Assembly (NCBI GenBank): GCA_012032775.1
Contig: JAAUQO010000037.1
Span: 1 to 36,585, forward strand
DNA length: 36,585 bases
From: Oscillochloris sp.
Lineage (GTDB): Bacteria > Chloroflexota > Chloroflexia > Chloroflexales > Chloroflexaceae
Direction of reading: 5' to 3'
The notes under the pieces were generated by a model that saw only the letters and a list, made by a program, of their open reading frames with translations, did not search any database and was not told the origin of the DNA. Shown here one piece after another: positions 26,369-35,136 of the stretch (the first letter of the stretch is position 1; each line of letters begins with the position of its first letter). Both the position numbers and the translations under genes were made by a program.

Positions 26369-26857
26369 CTAATTCGGCAGGCCGCCGGTAACGCGCATGA
26401 TCCAGCCCATGCAGCGGTGGCCGAAATCCACCGGTTGGCAGTACATCATCGGGCATGCGCCGGCGATCAGGCACAGATTGTTGGCGCGGCAGAGTTCGAC
26501 GGCTTCGGGCGAGACACTGGTGCCGGCCTGCATCAGTGATTCGTGCATCCAGATCCGCGGCACGCCGCTCGTCAATGCCTGTTGCACCAGATCAAGCGTG
26601 ATCGCGGGTTTGGTGGCGATTACGAGTCCGTCGATCGCCACGGGAACTGCGGCCAGGTTCGGATAACATTGGTCGCCTTCGAACTCGCCGGCGGTGGGAT
26701 GGATCGCGATGACCTGATAGCCGGCGGCTTTGAGTTTTTGGTAGATCAGGTTGGCGGGCAGCGGGCGCGAACTGGATATACCGGCGACGGCAATACGTTT
26801 CTGAGCCAGAAAATCGGCGATCTTTTCATTCAGGCTGGTGGGAGCTGTTGTTGTCAT
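26369..26857 (-). CDS. CoA-binding domain protein (YccU-like)
   Basis: 162 residues. A single CoA_binding_2 Rossmann-like domain: IAVAGISSSRPLPANLIYQKLKAAGYQVIAIHPTAGEFEGDQCYPNLAAVP carries the usual features (positions about 22-72). It is followed by VIATKPAITLDLVQQALTSG and PRIWMHESLMQAG. C-terminal MMYCQPVDFGHRCMGWIMRVTGGLP is typical of the YccU group, which lacks the succinyl-CoA-synthetase catalytic part. It probably binds CoA or a nucleotide; no reaction is known. ATG 26857 has GAGGAG upstream. Confidence 0.88.
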   Translation of the reverse strand: MTTTAPTSLNEKIADFLAQKRIAVAGISSSRPLPANLIYQKLKAAGYQVIAIHPTAGEFEGDQCYPNLAAVPVAIDGLVIATKPAITLDLVQQALTSGVPRIWMHESLMQAGTSVSPEAVELCRANNLCLIAGACPMMYCQPVDFGHRCMGWIMRVTGGLPN

Positions 26858-27155
26858 TGAAATCTCCTCTACCGGGTTTGCCGCAGGTGGACAGAACCAT
26901 ACACTATGGCGCGATCAGCGTCGCTGCGCATCTTGTGTGTATGGATGGTGCCGCTAAACCCTGGCGCGGGACATCTATCAAAGGGTTGACGTGGGGTTAT
27001 AGCACGAGGCCTGATGCGTGATGCCTGAGCGGGCTGCCGCGCGGCTCGCCAGTCGGGTATGCGCTCCGCGATCAGGTTCACGCGTTGTGCGCACGGCTAT
27101 AGAATGGGCCTGGCTGAGTGGCGGCGGATTTGGAGTTGGTGCAGCGGCTCATCAT
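26858..27155. other. Intergenic region with a dispersed repeat copy
   Basis: 298 bases between the starts and ends of two minus-strand genes. It holds the upstream region of the CoA-binding gene and, at 27010-27094, the first copy of a repeat found again at 34449-34563. A minus-strand frame of 70 codons (26869-27081) exists but has no ribosome site and atypical composition. No RNA gene recognised. Confidence 0.5.
27010..27094. repeat. Dispersed intergenic repeat, copy 1
   Basis: 85 bases sharing CCTGATNCGTGATGCCTGA, an identical 32-base core (27033-27064), CGATCAGGTTC and GCGTTGTGCGCAC with the copy at 34449-34563, in the same orientation. Copy 2 has about 33 extra bases between the first two blocks. 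No terminal inverted repeats, transposase or target duplication are obvious. Confidence 0.75.
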
Positions 27156-27818
27156 TCACGCCTCCAGGTGTTGCTCGATCCAGTCGATCGCCGACAGCAC
27201 ATCCGCTGCGGTGCCGTCGGCGCCAACCTGACGCCACAAGTTCGGGATGCGCTGGAACGGTTGCCCGCCGACGAGCAGTTTGATCGCGGCGCCTTCGGGG
27301 CTGCGCCGCAGAACCGCGATCAAATCGCGCACATAACGTACATACTGGCTGATTGTGATCGAGATCGCGACCACAGAAACGTGATGGCGTACCGCAAGGG
27401 CGGCAATTGCGTCGGGCGGTGTGTTCGCGCCGAGATAGAGTGTGCGCCAACCGCGCAACTCCAGGCAATCGGCGATCATACGCAGGCCGATATCGTGCGA
27501 TTCGGGGCCGATGCAGGATGCGAGCACTTTTGGCGGGCCGGTCAGGATCGGATTAACGTCGTTGAAGCAGATCTCCATCACCCGCCGGGTCATTGCGGTG
27601 GCTAGATGCTCGTTGGCAATATCGAGTTCGCCGCGCTCCCAGAGCTGCCCGATCTCATACAACACCGGTTGCAGTACCGACTGGTAGATGGTGCAAAGCG
27701 ATACACCGGCGCCCTGGGCCTGCCGGATCAGGTGGAGCGCCGCCGCATAATCGCCGGACATCAGGGCGGCAAGATATGATGTGGCCATCACGTCGAGTGA
27801 CTGGTTGGGCGATTTCAT
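27156..27818 (-). CDS. Stand-alone cobalamin-binding sensor (AerR/CarH-type B12 domain)
   Basis: 220 residues. The helical B12-binding cap is at about 10-90, and the Rossmann-like cobalamin domain at about 97-218 carries ESHDIG (E106, H108, G111), where His would be the lower axial ligand. W60 followed nine residues later by E70-H71 matches the Wx9EH motif reported for light-sensing adenosylcobalamin domains (CarH, AerR). The residue after Trp is Glu61, so the His that ligates cobalt after photolysis in CarH is absent here (from memory of CarH). No DNA-binding domain or methyltransferase partner is present, so it resembles AerR-like antirepressors or corrinoid proteins. ATG 27818 has GAGG upstream. 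The UbiA gene is upstream on the same strand. Sensing of light or B12 status is inferred. Confidence 0.8.
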   Translation of the reverse strand: MKSPNQSLDVMATSYLAALMSGDYAAALHLIRQAQGAGVSLCTIYQSVLQPVLYEIGQLWERGELDIANEHLATAMTRRVMEICFNDVNPILTGPPKVLASCIGPESHDIGLRMIADCLELRGWRTLYLGANTPPDAIAALAVRHHVSVVAISITISQYVRYVRDLIAVLRRSPEGAAIKLLVGGQPFQRIPNLWRQVGADGTAADVLSAIDWIEQHLEA

Positions 27819-28075
27819 GGTTTCCTCACCGCATAGATGCTCCTTGGCCGAAGTGTACCTGATCTATCCGGGCTTTACAGACGGCAGCGCAAGAAGCGTG
27901 CCGCTAAGGCTGGTCGGCGGCACATTTCCTGCTATGAAACAGGGACGTCCGATGAGCGCGTCGGCGCAGGAAGTGCGCTCAGCCTTGCAAATGGCGTGAG
28001 GTTGATCAGCCGGACGAGGGCATGGTGTATGGCTCATGATACGTCGCACCCGGCATGGTGGCAACGCGGGGGTAT

Positions 28076-28192
28076 CTACTGGTTCTTGTTGATCCCGCAG
28101 CCCGCCAAGAAGGTGCAGCCGAGCGACGAACACCACGTCCCGCAGATCATGGTTGCGGATTCGATCCAGATGAAGATCAGCGCGCTTGCCAC
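28076..28192 (-). CDS. Candidate Cys-rich mini-protein overlapping the UbiA stop, 38 residues
   Basis: Frame from GTG 28192 to TAG 28076-28078, overlapping the last 16 bases of the UbiA gene. After a short hydrophobic helix (ALIFIWIESATMI) come four Cys in CGTWCSSLGCTFLAGC, ending GINKNQ. Nearly 90 percent of codons end in G or C, which is stronger than the competing frames and suggests real coding. A GGGG run lies upstream. Translational coupling to UbiA is possible. I do not recognise it, and chance cannot be excluded at this size. Confidence 0.35.
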   Translation of the reverse strand: MASALIFIWIESATMICGTWCSSLGCTFLAGCGINKNQ

Positions 28193-29112
28193 AACACCAA
28201 CCCCAGGAAAAGCAGCGCGAAGACCCAGCCATTGCTGTAGGAGAGCCGCATCAGGATGTGCTGGTTCTCCCGATCGCTCAGGGTGGCGAAGCGCCGATAC
28301 CAGCGCCAGGTAAAGACTGTTGCCGCGAGCACATATCCGGCGCTCAAGATCAGTGCCGGGTATGCGCCACGCGCGGCAAGCACCAGAAAAATACCGAGGC
28401 CGCCCAACAGTGCGACAACTGCCGCGAAGCCGAATGAGCCGTTGACATCAAGGGCGACGGCAAGTGTGCGCACATTCATGCGGCGATCCTGCGCAATCTG
28501 GTAGACACCGGTAAGCGGATAGAAGCCGAGTGTCCACAAGGCCGCGCTAAACACGCCAAGGGCGCCGAGCAGTCCCGGGGGCCACATTCGGCCAGGCATA
28601 CCAACAGGCTCAGGCGTCCAGGTTGCGGCTGTCCAGCCCCAGAGCACAGCGATCACCCCTTGCATCACAAAGATGCAAACTGCTGCAAGGATCGGCCGGC
28701 CCTTCCAATGAAAGTGCGGATGCGAGTAAAGCACCGACAGGATAATCCCGGCGCCGACCAGCAGCCCGAAGCGGATGTCGATCGCGAAACCGGCCAGCAA
28801 GGCCAGGGCTTTGCAGAGCAGGGCCAGCACCAGCACCGTGCGATCGACCGGCGGCGGCTCAAGCAATGCGCCGATCGGGCCTTCGTCGCGGTCGTAGTAT
28901 GAGTTGAACGCATTCATCCCGCCGTAAAGCGGAATATGGATAATCAGGTAGGCTGCGAGCAGGTGCAGCCATGGCATAACGGCTGGATCGGCCAGATACA
29001 CGCCCCAGAGAAACAACGGACTCAGGACGATCGAGAAGCGCAGGCGCAGGTGGATCAGTGCTCGCCGTAGCGACGCCATAGCGCCCACAGATATGTTTGC
29101 CTGCTGCGACAT
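28177..29112 (-). CDS. UbiA-family prenyltransferase
   Basis: 311 residues from ATG 29112 (AAGG upstream; the GTG two codons earlier is less likely). About eight or nine membrane helices. The two Asp-rich prenyl-diphosphate/Mg2+ motifs are present: NAFNSYYDRDEG near residues 66-77 and YQIAQDRRMNVRTLAVALD in the second half. The enzyme moves a prenyl chain onto an acceptor in the cytoplasmic membrane. The acceptor (chlorophyllide, quinone precursor, haem or other) cannot be read from the sequence. It lies upstream of the B12-sensor gene on the same strand, but a 258-base gap separates that gene from the mini-ORF. A photosynthesis link is possible but unproven. Confidence 0.85.
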   Translation of the reverse strand: MSQQANISVGAMASLRRALIHLRLRFSIVLSPLFLWGVYLADPAVMPWLHLLAAYLIIHIPLYGGMNAFNSYYDRDEGPIGALLEPPPVDRTVLVLALLCKALALLAGFAIDIRFGLLVGAGIILSVLYSHPHFHWKGRPILAAVCIFVMQGVIAVLWGWTAATWTPEPVGMPGRMWPPGLLGALGVFSAALWTLGFYPLTGVYQIAQDRRMNVRTLAVALDVNGSFGFAAVVALLGGLGIFLVLAARGAYPALILSAGYVLAATVFTWRWYRRFATLSDRENQHILMRLSYSNGWVFALLFLGLVLWQAR

Positions 29113-29184
29113 GATCACACCTTCTACCGGCCGGCCTCAGAGGATGGGATAAAGGCGATAGGTTGCTGGTTCAGGAGTGCGCGT

Positions 29185-29212
29185 ATTGTACCATGCTACT
29201 CGGGATTGTCGC
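29185..29212 (-). promoter_or_regulatory. Candidate promoter of the UbiA gene
   Basis: On the minus strand GCGACA (29207-29212), 16 bases and TACAAT (29185-29190), about 75 bases before the UbiA ATG. The -35 box lies inside the 3' end of the upstream gene. The extended form GGTACAAT also occurs before the NACHT gene (-10-like box near 3360). Confidence 0.35.
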
Positions 29213-29939
29213 CCTGGTTCGGCCCGATCAGTGTGCTGATGCGCCAACTTGCCACGGTTCGGGCCAGATCGGCGGGTAATTGATGGCGGGCCTGTGCGTG
29301 CAGCCAGAGGCTCTGCGTTGCTTCGGCCGGCGCCACGACAAGCAGGGCGCTGAGGCGAGGTAACCCGCGCTGAAATGCCCGTGCGCCGTCCAATCCCCGA
29401 AAGGCGAAGTAGGGATCGTCGCGGTCGGCGGCCCTTCGGCGCAGGTTCTGGATGGTTGTCGTAATCGCATCAGCGGCGAATGGGCCGGCATCGCTGATCA
29501 ACACGAGCAGATTGGCCGCGCCGGCCGGAAGTTGTTCAAGTTTACCGCAGAGTGCGCCCGCCATGCGCTCGGCCGGATCGCGCTCGCTGGTGCGTGACGG
29601 GCGCAGCCGCGAAACCTCGACATAGATCTCGCTGTGGTCCTTGTGACGCAGCAGAAAGTCCGGCCCGCGCCGGCCGGCCGCAGCCAGAGGCTCATAGACG
29701 AGCGGGCTGCGGCGATCGGTGCAGAGTGCGGCGGCCAGGGCCAATTCGCAACGCAAATCGCGCTGTTCGGCGGGCGCTGGTGCCTGGCGGGCCTTTTTGC
29801 GGATCTTGGTCGCATAAGTCGCAGTGAACGCGCGCAACGGCGGAACGCTGCCGAGCATCCCGGCGTACCAGGCGGCCAGGGGATGCTCCGCTGAGCCAAA
29901 AGCTGCGGCGACCAGCGCCTGGATGTCGGTGGCGCTCAT
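29196..29939 (-). CDS. Hypothetical protein with PD-(D/E)XK-like motif
   Basis: 247 residues. After a helical N-terminus with a basic patch (ATKIRKKARQ), a stretch resembles the PD-(D/E)XK nuclease fold: E65 in a helix, then GPDFLLR (P93-D94) and IYVEVSRL (E108). The usual catalytic Lys position is Ser110 (E-x-S). The second half (ANLLVLISDAGPFAADAITTTIQNL) is alpha/beta. No membrane segment. It may be an inactive or variant nuclease-like protein, but overall similarity is weak. The ATG at 29939 has only AGGG three bases upstream, so the start is uncertain. Confidence 0.6.
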   Translation of the reverse strand: MSATDIQALVAAAFGSAEHPLAAWYAGMLGSVPPLRAFTATYATKIRKKARQAPAPAEQRDLRCELALAAALCTDRRSPLVYEPLAAAGRRGPDFLLRHKDHSEIYVEVSRLRPSRTSERDPAERMAGALCGKLEQLPAGAANLLVLISDAGPFAADAITTTIQNLRRRAADRDDPYFAFRGLDGARAFQRGLPRLSALLVVAPAEATQSLWLHAQARHQLPADLARTVASWRISTLIGPNQGDNPE

Positions 29940-30249
29940 CGCCCTAACGGCTGATCGCCCCAGGCATTCGACTGGCGAAAAAGCTTGTGCATCCGAGACT
30001 CCGTTGCGCAGATCGTAGCGGGATACGATACCTTATCACGATCGCCGCGATCAAGCAATACAGCCCTACCGAGTGCGGCGAAGCGTTCTGCATATCCCTG
30101 CCTGCCGTGGTTGCTCCCGGCGCCACAGTCTGGTGCTTCTGTGCAAAATATGTGCAAGGCTCGTGATTGTGGTATGCTGCTGGTGGAAAAGAGGTTAGCG
30201 TAGGCGCAGATATGCGCAACCGCAGACGCTGTACCAGCAGGAGGAAGCT
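29940..30249. other. Divergent intergenic region
   Basis: 310 bases between the PD-(D/E)XK-like gene (minus) and the alpha/beta hydrolase (plus). It contains TGTGC repeats at 30140-30144 and 30151-30155 (11 bases apart), with GGTGC at 30132-30136. A possible -10 box TATGCT follows about 16 bases later. No small gene or RNA gene could be supported. Confidence 0.4.
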
Positions 30250-31152
30250 ATGACTGCAACCACAGCCGCCGCCGAGCGGCGCTACCGGATTAGCGAGCAC
30301 TATCTGAATGGCCCCGAGGGGCCGATGCGGTACTGGGCTTCGGAGCCGCGCCAGGGTTTGCCGGTGCTTTTTATCCACGGCTACGGCGCCTTGATCGATC
30401 ACTGGCGATCGATTATGCGGGCCGTCGCCCGCGAGCATACCTTTTACGCACTGGATTTGTACGGATTCGGCTATTCGGCGCGGCCCGCCGGCCCCCCGAC
30501 CAAGCAGCGTTGGGCCGATCAGATCGCTGCATTCATCAATCAGGTGATCGGCGGCCCGACCGTAGTTGTCGGGCACTCGATGGGCGGCGCCGTCACCAGC
30601 GAAGTTGCGCGGCGTCATGGCGACCTGGCGAGGGCAATTGTGCTGGTGAACAGTTCGGGGATGCAACTGCACGAGCGCGTGATCAGCGCCAATGATCGTT
30701 TGCTGCTCGATCTGATCGGCGCGCCGCTGGTGGGTGAACTCGCCGCCGGTATCTTCGCCAATGAATGGGGAGTTCGCCGCAGTCTGCTCGGTTCATACTA
30801 CCGCAAGGATCGCGTGACGCCCGAATTGGTGCGCAGCTTCAGCGGCCCGATCCGGCGCTACGGCGCCGGTTCATATCTCGCGGTCACGCGCAACTCGCTG
30901 CAACTGGTTGTCGAGTTACAGCCCGGCGAGTACCGTGGCCCGGCCCTGGTGATCTGGGGCGAGGAGGATCGTTCGATCCCGCCCAGCGACGCCGATAAGC
31001 TGAAGCGCCTGGTGCTGCCGCAGGCCGAAGTTCAGCTATTGCCCGAGAGTGGCCATTGTTGTTTCGACGAGACGCCCGAGGCCTTTTGCGAGATCCTCTT
31101 GCCCTGGTTGAGCCGGCAGGAGCAGGCTGCGCCGCACAACGTCGAGATATAG
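30250..31152 (+). CDS. Alpha/beta hydrolase
   Basis: 300 residues from ATG 30250, with AGGAGGAAG upstream. The catalytic triad is complete: S110 in the nucleophile elbow GHSMGG, D240 in WGEEDRSIP and H269 in ESGHCCFDETPE. The oxyanion-hole strand reads VLFIHGYGALIDHW. A cap domain covers about 135-220. No signal peptide, so it is cytoplasmic. The substrate is unknown; the family includes esterases, haloalkane dehalogenases and C-C hydrolases. ArgG starts 62 bases after its stop on the same strand, so the two may be co-transcribed. Confidence 0.87.
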   Translation: MTATTAAAERRYRISEHYLNGPEGPMRYWASEPRQGLPVLFIHGYGALIDHWRSIMRAVAREHTFYALDLYGFGYSARPAGPPTKQRWADQIAAFINQVIGGPTVVVGHSMGGAVTSEVARRHGDLARAIVLVNSSGMQLHERVISANDRLLLDLIGAPLVGELAAGIFANEWGVRRSLLGSYYRKDRVTPELVRSFSGPIRRYGAGSYLAVTRNSLQLVVELQPGEYRGPALVIWGEEDRSIPPSDADKLKRLVLPQAEVQLLPESGHCCFDETPEAFCEILLPWLSRQEQAAPHNVEI

Positions 31153-31205
31153 TACACTTCGGGAGTGCCGCGCGGCGGCGCATCCGACGTTTGTGCCTGA
31201 GATAA

Positions 31206-32555
<1,350 letters not shown>

Positions 32556-32567
32556 TCAACCCTTTTC

Positions 32568-32603
32568 ACGGCGTTGCAGCGACCGAAATCGTTGCAACGC
32601 CGT
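32568..32603 (+). terminator. Hairpin after argG
   Basis: ACGGCGTTGCA (32568-32578) pairs with TGCAACGCCGT (32593-32603), with an extra CGA/TCG pairing inside. It starts 13 bases after the argG stop. No strong T-run follows, so efficiency is uncertain. Confidence 0.55.
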
Positions 32604-32633
32604 AAGATAGCGTAATTTCCAGAGGTATGTGCC

Positions 32634-33067
32634 ATGCGACGTTACCCGCTCTTCGCCGCTGCACTGCTCATCCTGCTCGCTGCCTGTGCTGAATCCGGCC
32701 CGGCCGCGAGCCGGCGCCGGTGATGACGGCGGCCACAGACCCTCCCGCCGGCGCAGAGGTGCAACGCTTCCCCGATATCCTCGCCGTCACGATCGAGCCG
32801 GAAGCCGGCGGAACCTACACCATTGCGGCAACCGTCTCCTCGCCCTATGATACGCCGGCCCGTTATGCCGATGGCTGGCGGGTGCTCGCCCCGGACGGCA
32901 GGCTGCTTGCCGAGCGCGAATTACTCCACGACCACGCCAACGAGCAGCCGTTCACCCGCAGCCTGAGCGGCGTTGTCATCCCGCCCGAGATCGGCGAAAT
33001 CACCGTCGAGGGCCGCGACCGCGAGTATGGCTATGGCGGCGCCACAGTGACGGTTGCGGTGCCGTAG
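32634..33067 (+). pseudogene. Small lipoprotein broken by one frameshift
   Basis: ATG 32634 (AGAGG upstream) begins a lipoprotein signal: MRRYPLFAAALLILLAAC, with the lipobox Cys at residue 18. The frame then stops at 32721. A second frame, open to the TAG at 33065-33067, continues the protein (EPAPVMTAATDPPAG, then a beta-rich domain of about 100 residues). Adding one G near 32708 joins them into a 144-residue lipoprotein with a beta-sandwich-like C-terminal domain. The family is not recognised. Signal and body are both well preserved, so error is more likely than decay. Confidence 0.75.
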
Positions 33068-33183
33068 CAGCGGGCCAAACGCCGGTACTCGCTGGATGTT
33101 GGTACGCTGCCTGCAATAGCCGGTAAAGGACATCCTTTTGCCGCCTGCCGGCATGCGGCGGAAAACAGAGCGAGCGAGGAAAT

Positions 33184-33414
33184 ATGTTCTTTATTGTCTT
33201 TTTCGGCACGCGCCAGGTGGTTCGCGATGCCGATCGGCCGGGTTCCGGTGGGCACCAGCAATGCCCGCGCTGCGGCCAGTATGCCTTCTTTCGCCCCCGC
33301 AAGGCGCGTAACTGGGTGCATCTCTTCTGGATCCCGATCATTCCGTTGGGTCGGGCTGCGCCGATCGTCGAGTGCGGCAACTGCAAGCTGCGGTTGGCCA
33401 TAGCGAATATCTAG
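33184..33414 (+). CDS. Zinc-ribbon protein
   Basis: 76 residues from ATG 33184, with GAGGAAAT directly upstream. Two CxxC pairs, CPRCG near residue 27 and CGNCK near 64, flank the segment WVHLFWIPIIPLG, the layout of the zinc_ribbon_15-like family. The N-terminus MFFIVFFGT is hydrophobic and could touch the membrane. Function unknown. Its TAG stop shares the bases CTAG (33411-33414) with the stop of the convergent hydrolase. Confidence 0.8.
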   Translation: MFFIVFFGTRQVVRDADRPGSGGHQQCPRCGQYAFFRPRKARNWVHLFWIPIIPLGRAAPIVECGNCKLRLAIANI

Positions 33415-34427
33415 CGCCGGGCAAGCAAGCGTTCCAGATGTATTTGCCAGAGGATCGGCCAGGAATGCCCGCGATGGCCGTAACTCGCGGCGTTGGCCGG
33501 AATGACCACCGCCTCGCCGCCTGCTACCCGTTTGATCTCACGTTCAAGGATGCCTAATTCGGGTGGATTGACCAGATCATCGGCGAAGTTCACGGCCAGC
33601 AACGGCGCACAAATCTGCTCCAGATACGGCGTCGGGTCGTAATCGCGCGCTGATTCAAACTGGTAGAGCAGATCATTGGCGTCGAGGCTTGCTTGATACT
33701 CGCCGAGCATGCGCTCGAACATGGTATCGGCGGCGGAAGCTGTCGGCGCTTCGGCCTGCCAACGGGCCGGCGCACTGATCATCAGCAGCAGGATGTAGAT
33801 CGCAGTGGTAAGGCCGGGCGGCTGGCGTTCGTAGGCGCCGTTGTTCCAGGCCGGATCGTTGCGGATCGCGTCGATCGCCATTCGCCGCAGCATGCGATTG
33901 CGCCCGGCGATCGGCGCCGGTAATGCGGCCAGCGGCAGCAGTGCATCGACCATTGCCGCATGCAGGTAGCCCCACATCCATGTGTGCATTCCGCCCATTG
34001 AGGTGCCGAGTACCAGTCGTAGCCGATCGATCCCAAGGCCCTGGGTGATCAAGGCATGCTGGGCGGCGACCATGTCGGCGTAGCTGTAGTGTGGGAAATC
34101 GGCCCGCAAGCCGGCGCTCGGTTTACTGGATCGCCCATGGCCGATCCCGTCGGGCATGATCAGGAAGTAACGCCCGGCGTCGAGCAATTGGCCCGGCCCA
34201 AAAAGCACGTCGGCGAATTGAGGGCGCAAAAAGGCTTGCCCGTTGCCGCCGGTGCCATGGAGTAGCAGCACAGCGTTTGTGGCCCGACCCTCGGCATCAC
34301 GTTGCAGTGTGCCCAGGGTGGTGTAGTGCAGCCGCACTTCGGCTAAACGGCCGCCGTCGGCGAACCGCATGTCGCGAATGCGGAACGTGTCCGAAACCGG
34401 TTCGGGAAGGGTGCTAATCAAGTGCAT
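33411..34427 (-). CDS. Alpha/beta hydrolase of the MetX-like group
   Basis: 338 residues. The opening FADGGRLAEVRLHYTTLGTLQRD and HGTGGNGQAFL match homoserine O-acetyltransferase-like hydrolases. The nucleophile is S143 in LGTSMGGMHTW, the acid is in VNFADDLVNPPE and the His in YGHRGHSW. Although the fold is that of MetX, no methionine genes are nearby and many such proteins are simple esterases or lactonases. ATG 34427 has AGG a few bases upstream. No signal peptide. Confidence 0.82.
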   Translation of the reverse strand: MHLISTLPEPVSDTFRIRDMRFADGGRLAEVRLHYTTLGTLQRDAEGRATNAVLLLHGTGGNGQAFLRPQFADVLFGPGQLLDAGRYFLIMPDGIGHGRSSKPSAGLRADFPHYSYADMVAAQHALITQGLGIDRLRLVLGTSMGGMHTWMWGYLHAAMVDALLPLAALPAPIAGRNRMLRRMAIDAIRNDPAWNNGAYERQPPGLTTAIYILLLMISAPARWQAEAPTASAADTMFERMLGEYQASLDANDLLYQFESARDYDPTPYLEQICAPLLAVNFADDLVNPPELGILEREIKRVAGGEAVVIPANAASYGHRGHSWPILWQIHLERLLARR

Positions 34428-34448
34428 AACCTGTCCTATAGCAAAATG

Positions 34449-34563
34449 CCTGATTCGTGATGCCTGATAACGCTATTCGCGTCGGCGCAAGGCGCCATCG
34501 CACTGCCGCGCGGCTCGCCAGTCGGGTATGCGCTGCTCGATCAGGTTCCAGCGTTGTGCGCAC
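34449..34563. repeat. Dispersed intergenic repeat, copy 2
   Basis: Second copy of the repeat at 27010-27094, same orientation, with about 33 extra bases (GC-rich, containing GGCGCAAGGCGCC) after the first block. Its right end overlaps the last 23 bases of the phosphoesterase gene, so the repeat supplies that protein's final residues (GAHNAGT). Confidence 0.75.
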
Positions 34564-35050
34564 CACTAGAACGCGTCGGCAGCGCGATGATCTCGGCCTC
34601 GGCATGGCCGGCTGCAACCCGCAATAGCGCTACCGAAAGCCCACCGCTGAAACGTGGCTGTCCGGCGGCGCCGGGATTGAGGAACAAGACATCTGCGTGG
34701 CGCTCCAGCAGCGCGATATGGCTGTGGCCGAAAATATAGACGTGCGGGCGCAACTCCGGCTCGTGCGGCAAGCTACGGGCGATCTGCGCCGGGCTGCCGC
34801 CGATATGGGTCAGGTGAATTCGCAGCCCCTCGTGCTCGATCCGGCGCATCGCCGGATGTTGCCGCGCCAACACGGTTCCGGCATCGGTGTTGCCGTGTAC
34901 CGCCAGCACCGGTGCGACCTGCTCCAGGCGTGCGATAATCGCCTCGGCACCAATATCGCCGGCGTGCAAAATCAATTCCACCCCATGTAATGCCTCCAAC
35001 GCACCTGTGGCCAGATGTCCGTGGGTGTCGGCGATCACTCCGATCTGCAT
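34541..35050 (-). CDS. YfcE/MJ0936-type metallophosphoesterase
   Basis: 169 residues from ATG 35050, with GAGG upstream; the frame start at 35077 is rejected. Metal ligands of the calcineurin-like fold: D7 and H9 in IADTHGH, D in HAGDIG, N in VHGNTD, H in LTHIGG and the GHSH motif. Family members hydrolyse phosphodiesters. The natural substrate is unknown. The C-terminus after VALLRVAAGHAEAEIIAL is replaced by repeat-derived residues. It is divergent from the subtilase gene. Confidence 0.87.
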   Translation of the reverse strand: MQIGVIADTHGHLATGALEALHGVELILHAGDIGAEAIIARLEQVAPVLAVHGNTDAGTVLARQHPAMRRIEHEGLRIHLTHIGGSPAQIARSLPHEPELRPHVYIFGHSHIALLERHADVLFLNPGAAGQPRFSGGLSVALLRVAAGHAEAEIIALPTRSSGAHNAGT

Positions 35051-35136
35051 TCTTGCGCTCCTCGTGCAATTTGGCACACTTCGTGCATGTGCAATTAGTA
35101 GCCTGGTATGAAATAATTACTACAGAAGCATGTAAT

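Noticed and set aside
26869..27081. Minus-strand 70-codon frame starting in the dispersed repeat
   Set aside because: No ribosome site, atypical composition, and its first part is only the repeat. The second repeat copy does not keep the frame as a gene of its own.
27864..28232. Minus-strand 122-codon frame between UbiA and the B12 sensor
   Set aside because: Arg- and Cys-rich translation with no recognisable domain; the mini-ORF in another frame fits codon bias better.
29944..30672. Minus-strand 242-codon frame
   Set aside because: Antisense to the well-supported alpha/beta hydrolase and the intergenic region; composition rich in His, Arg and Pro and no ribosome site.
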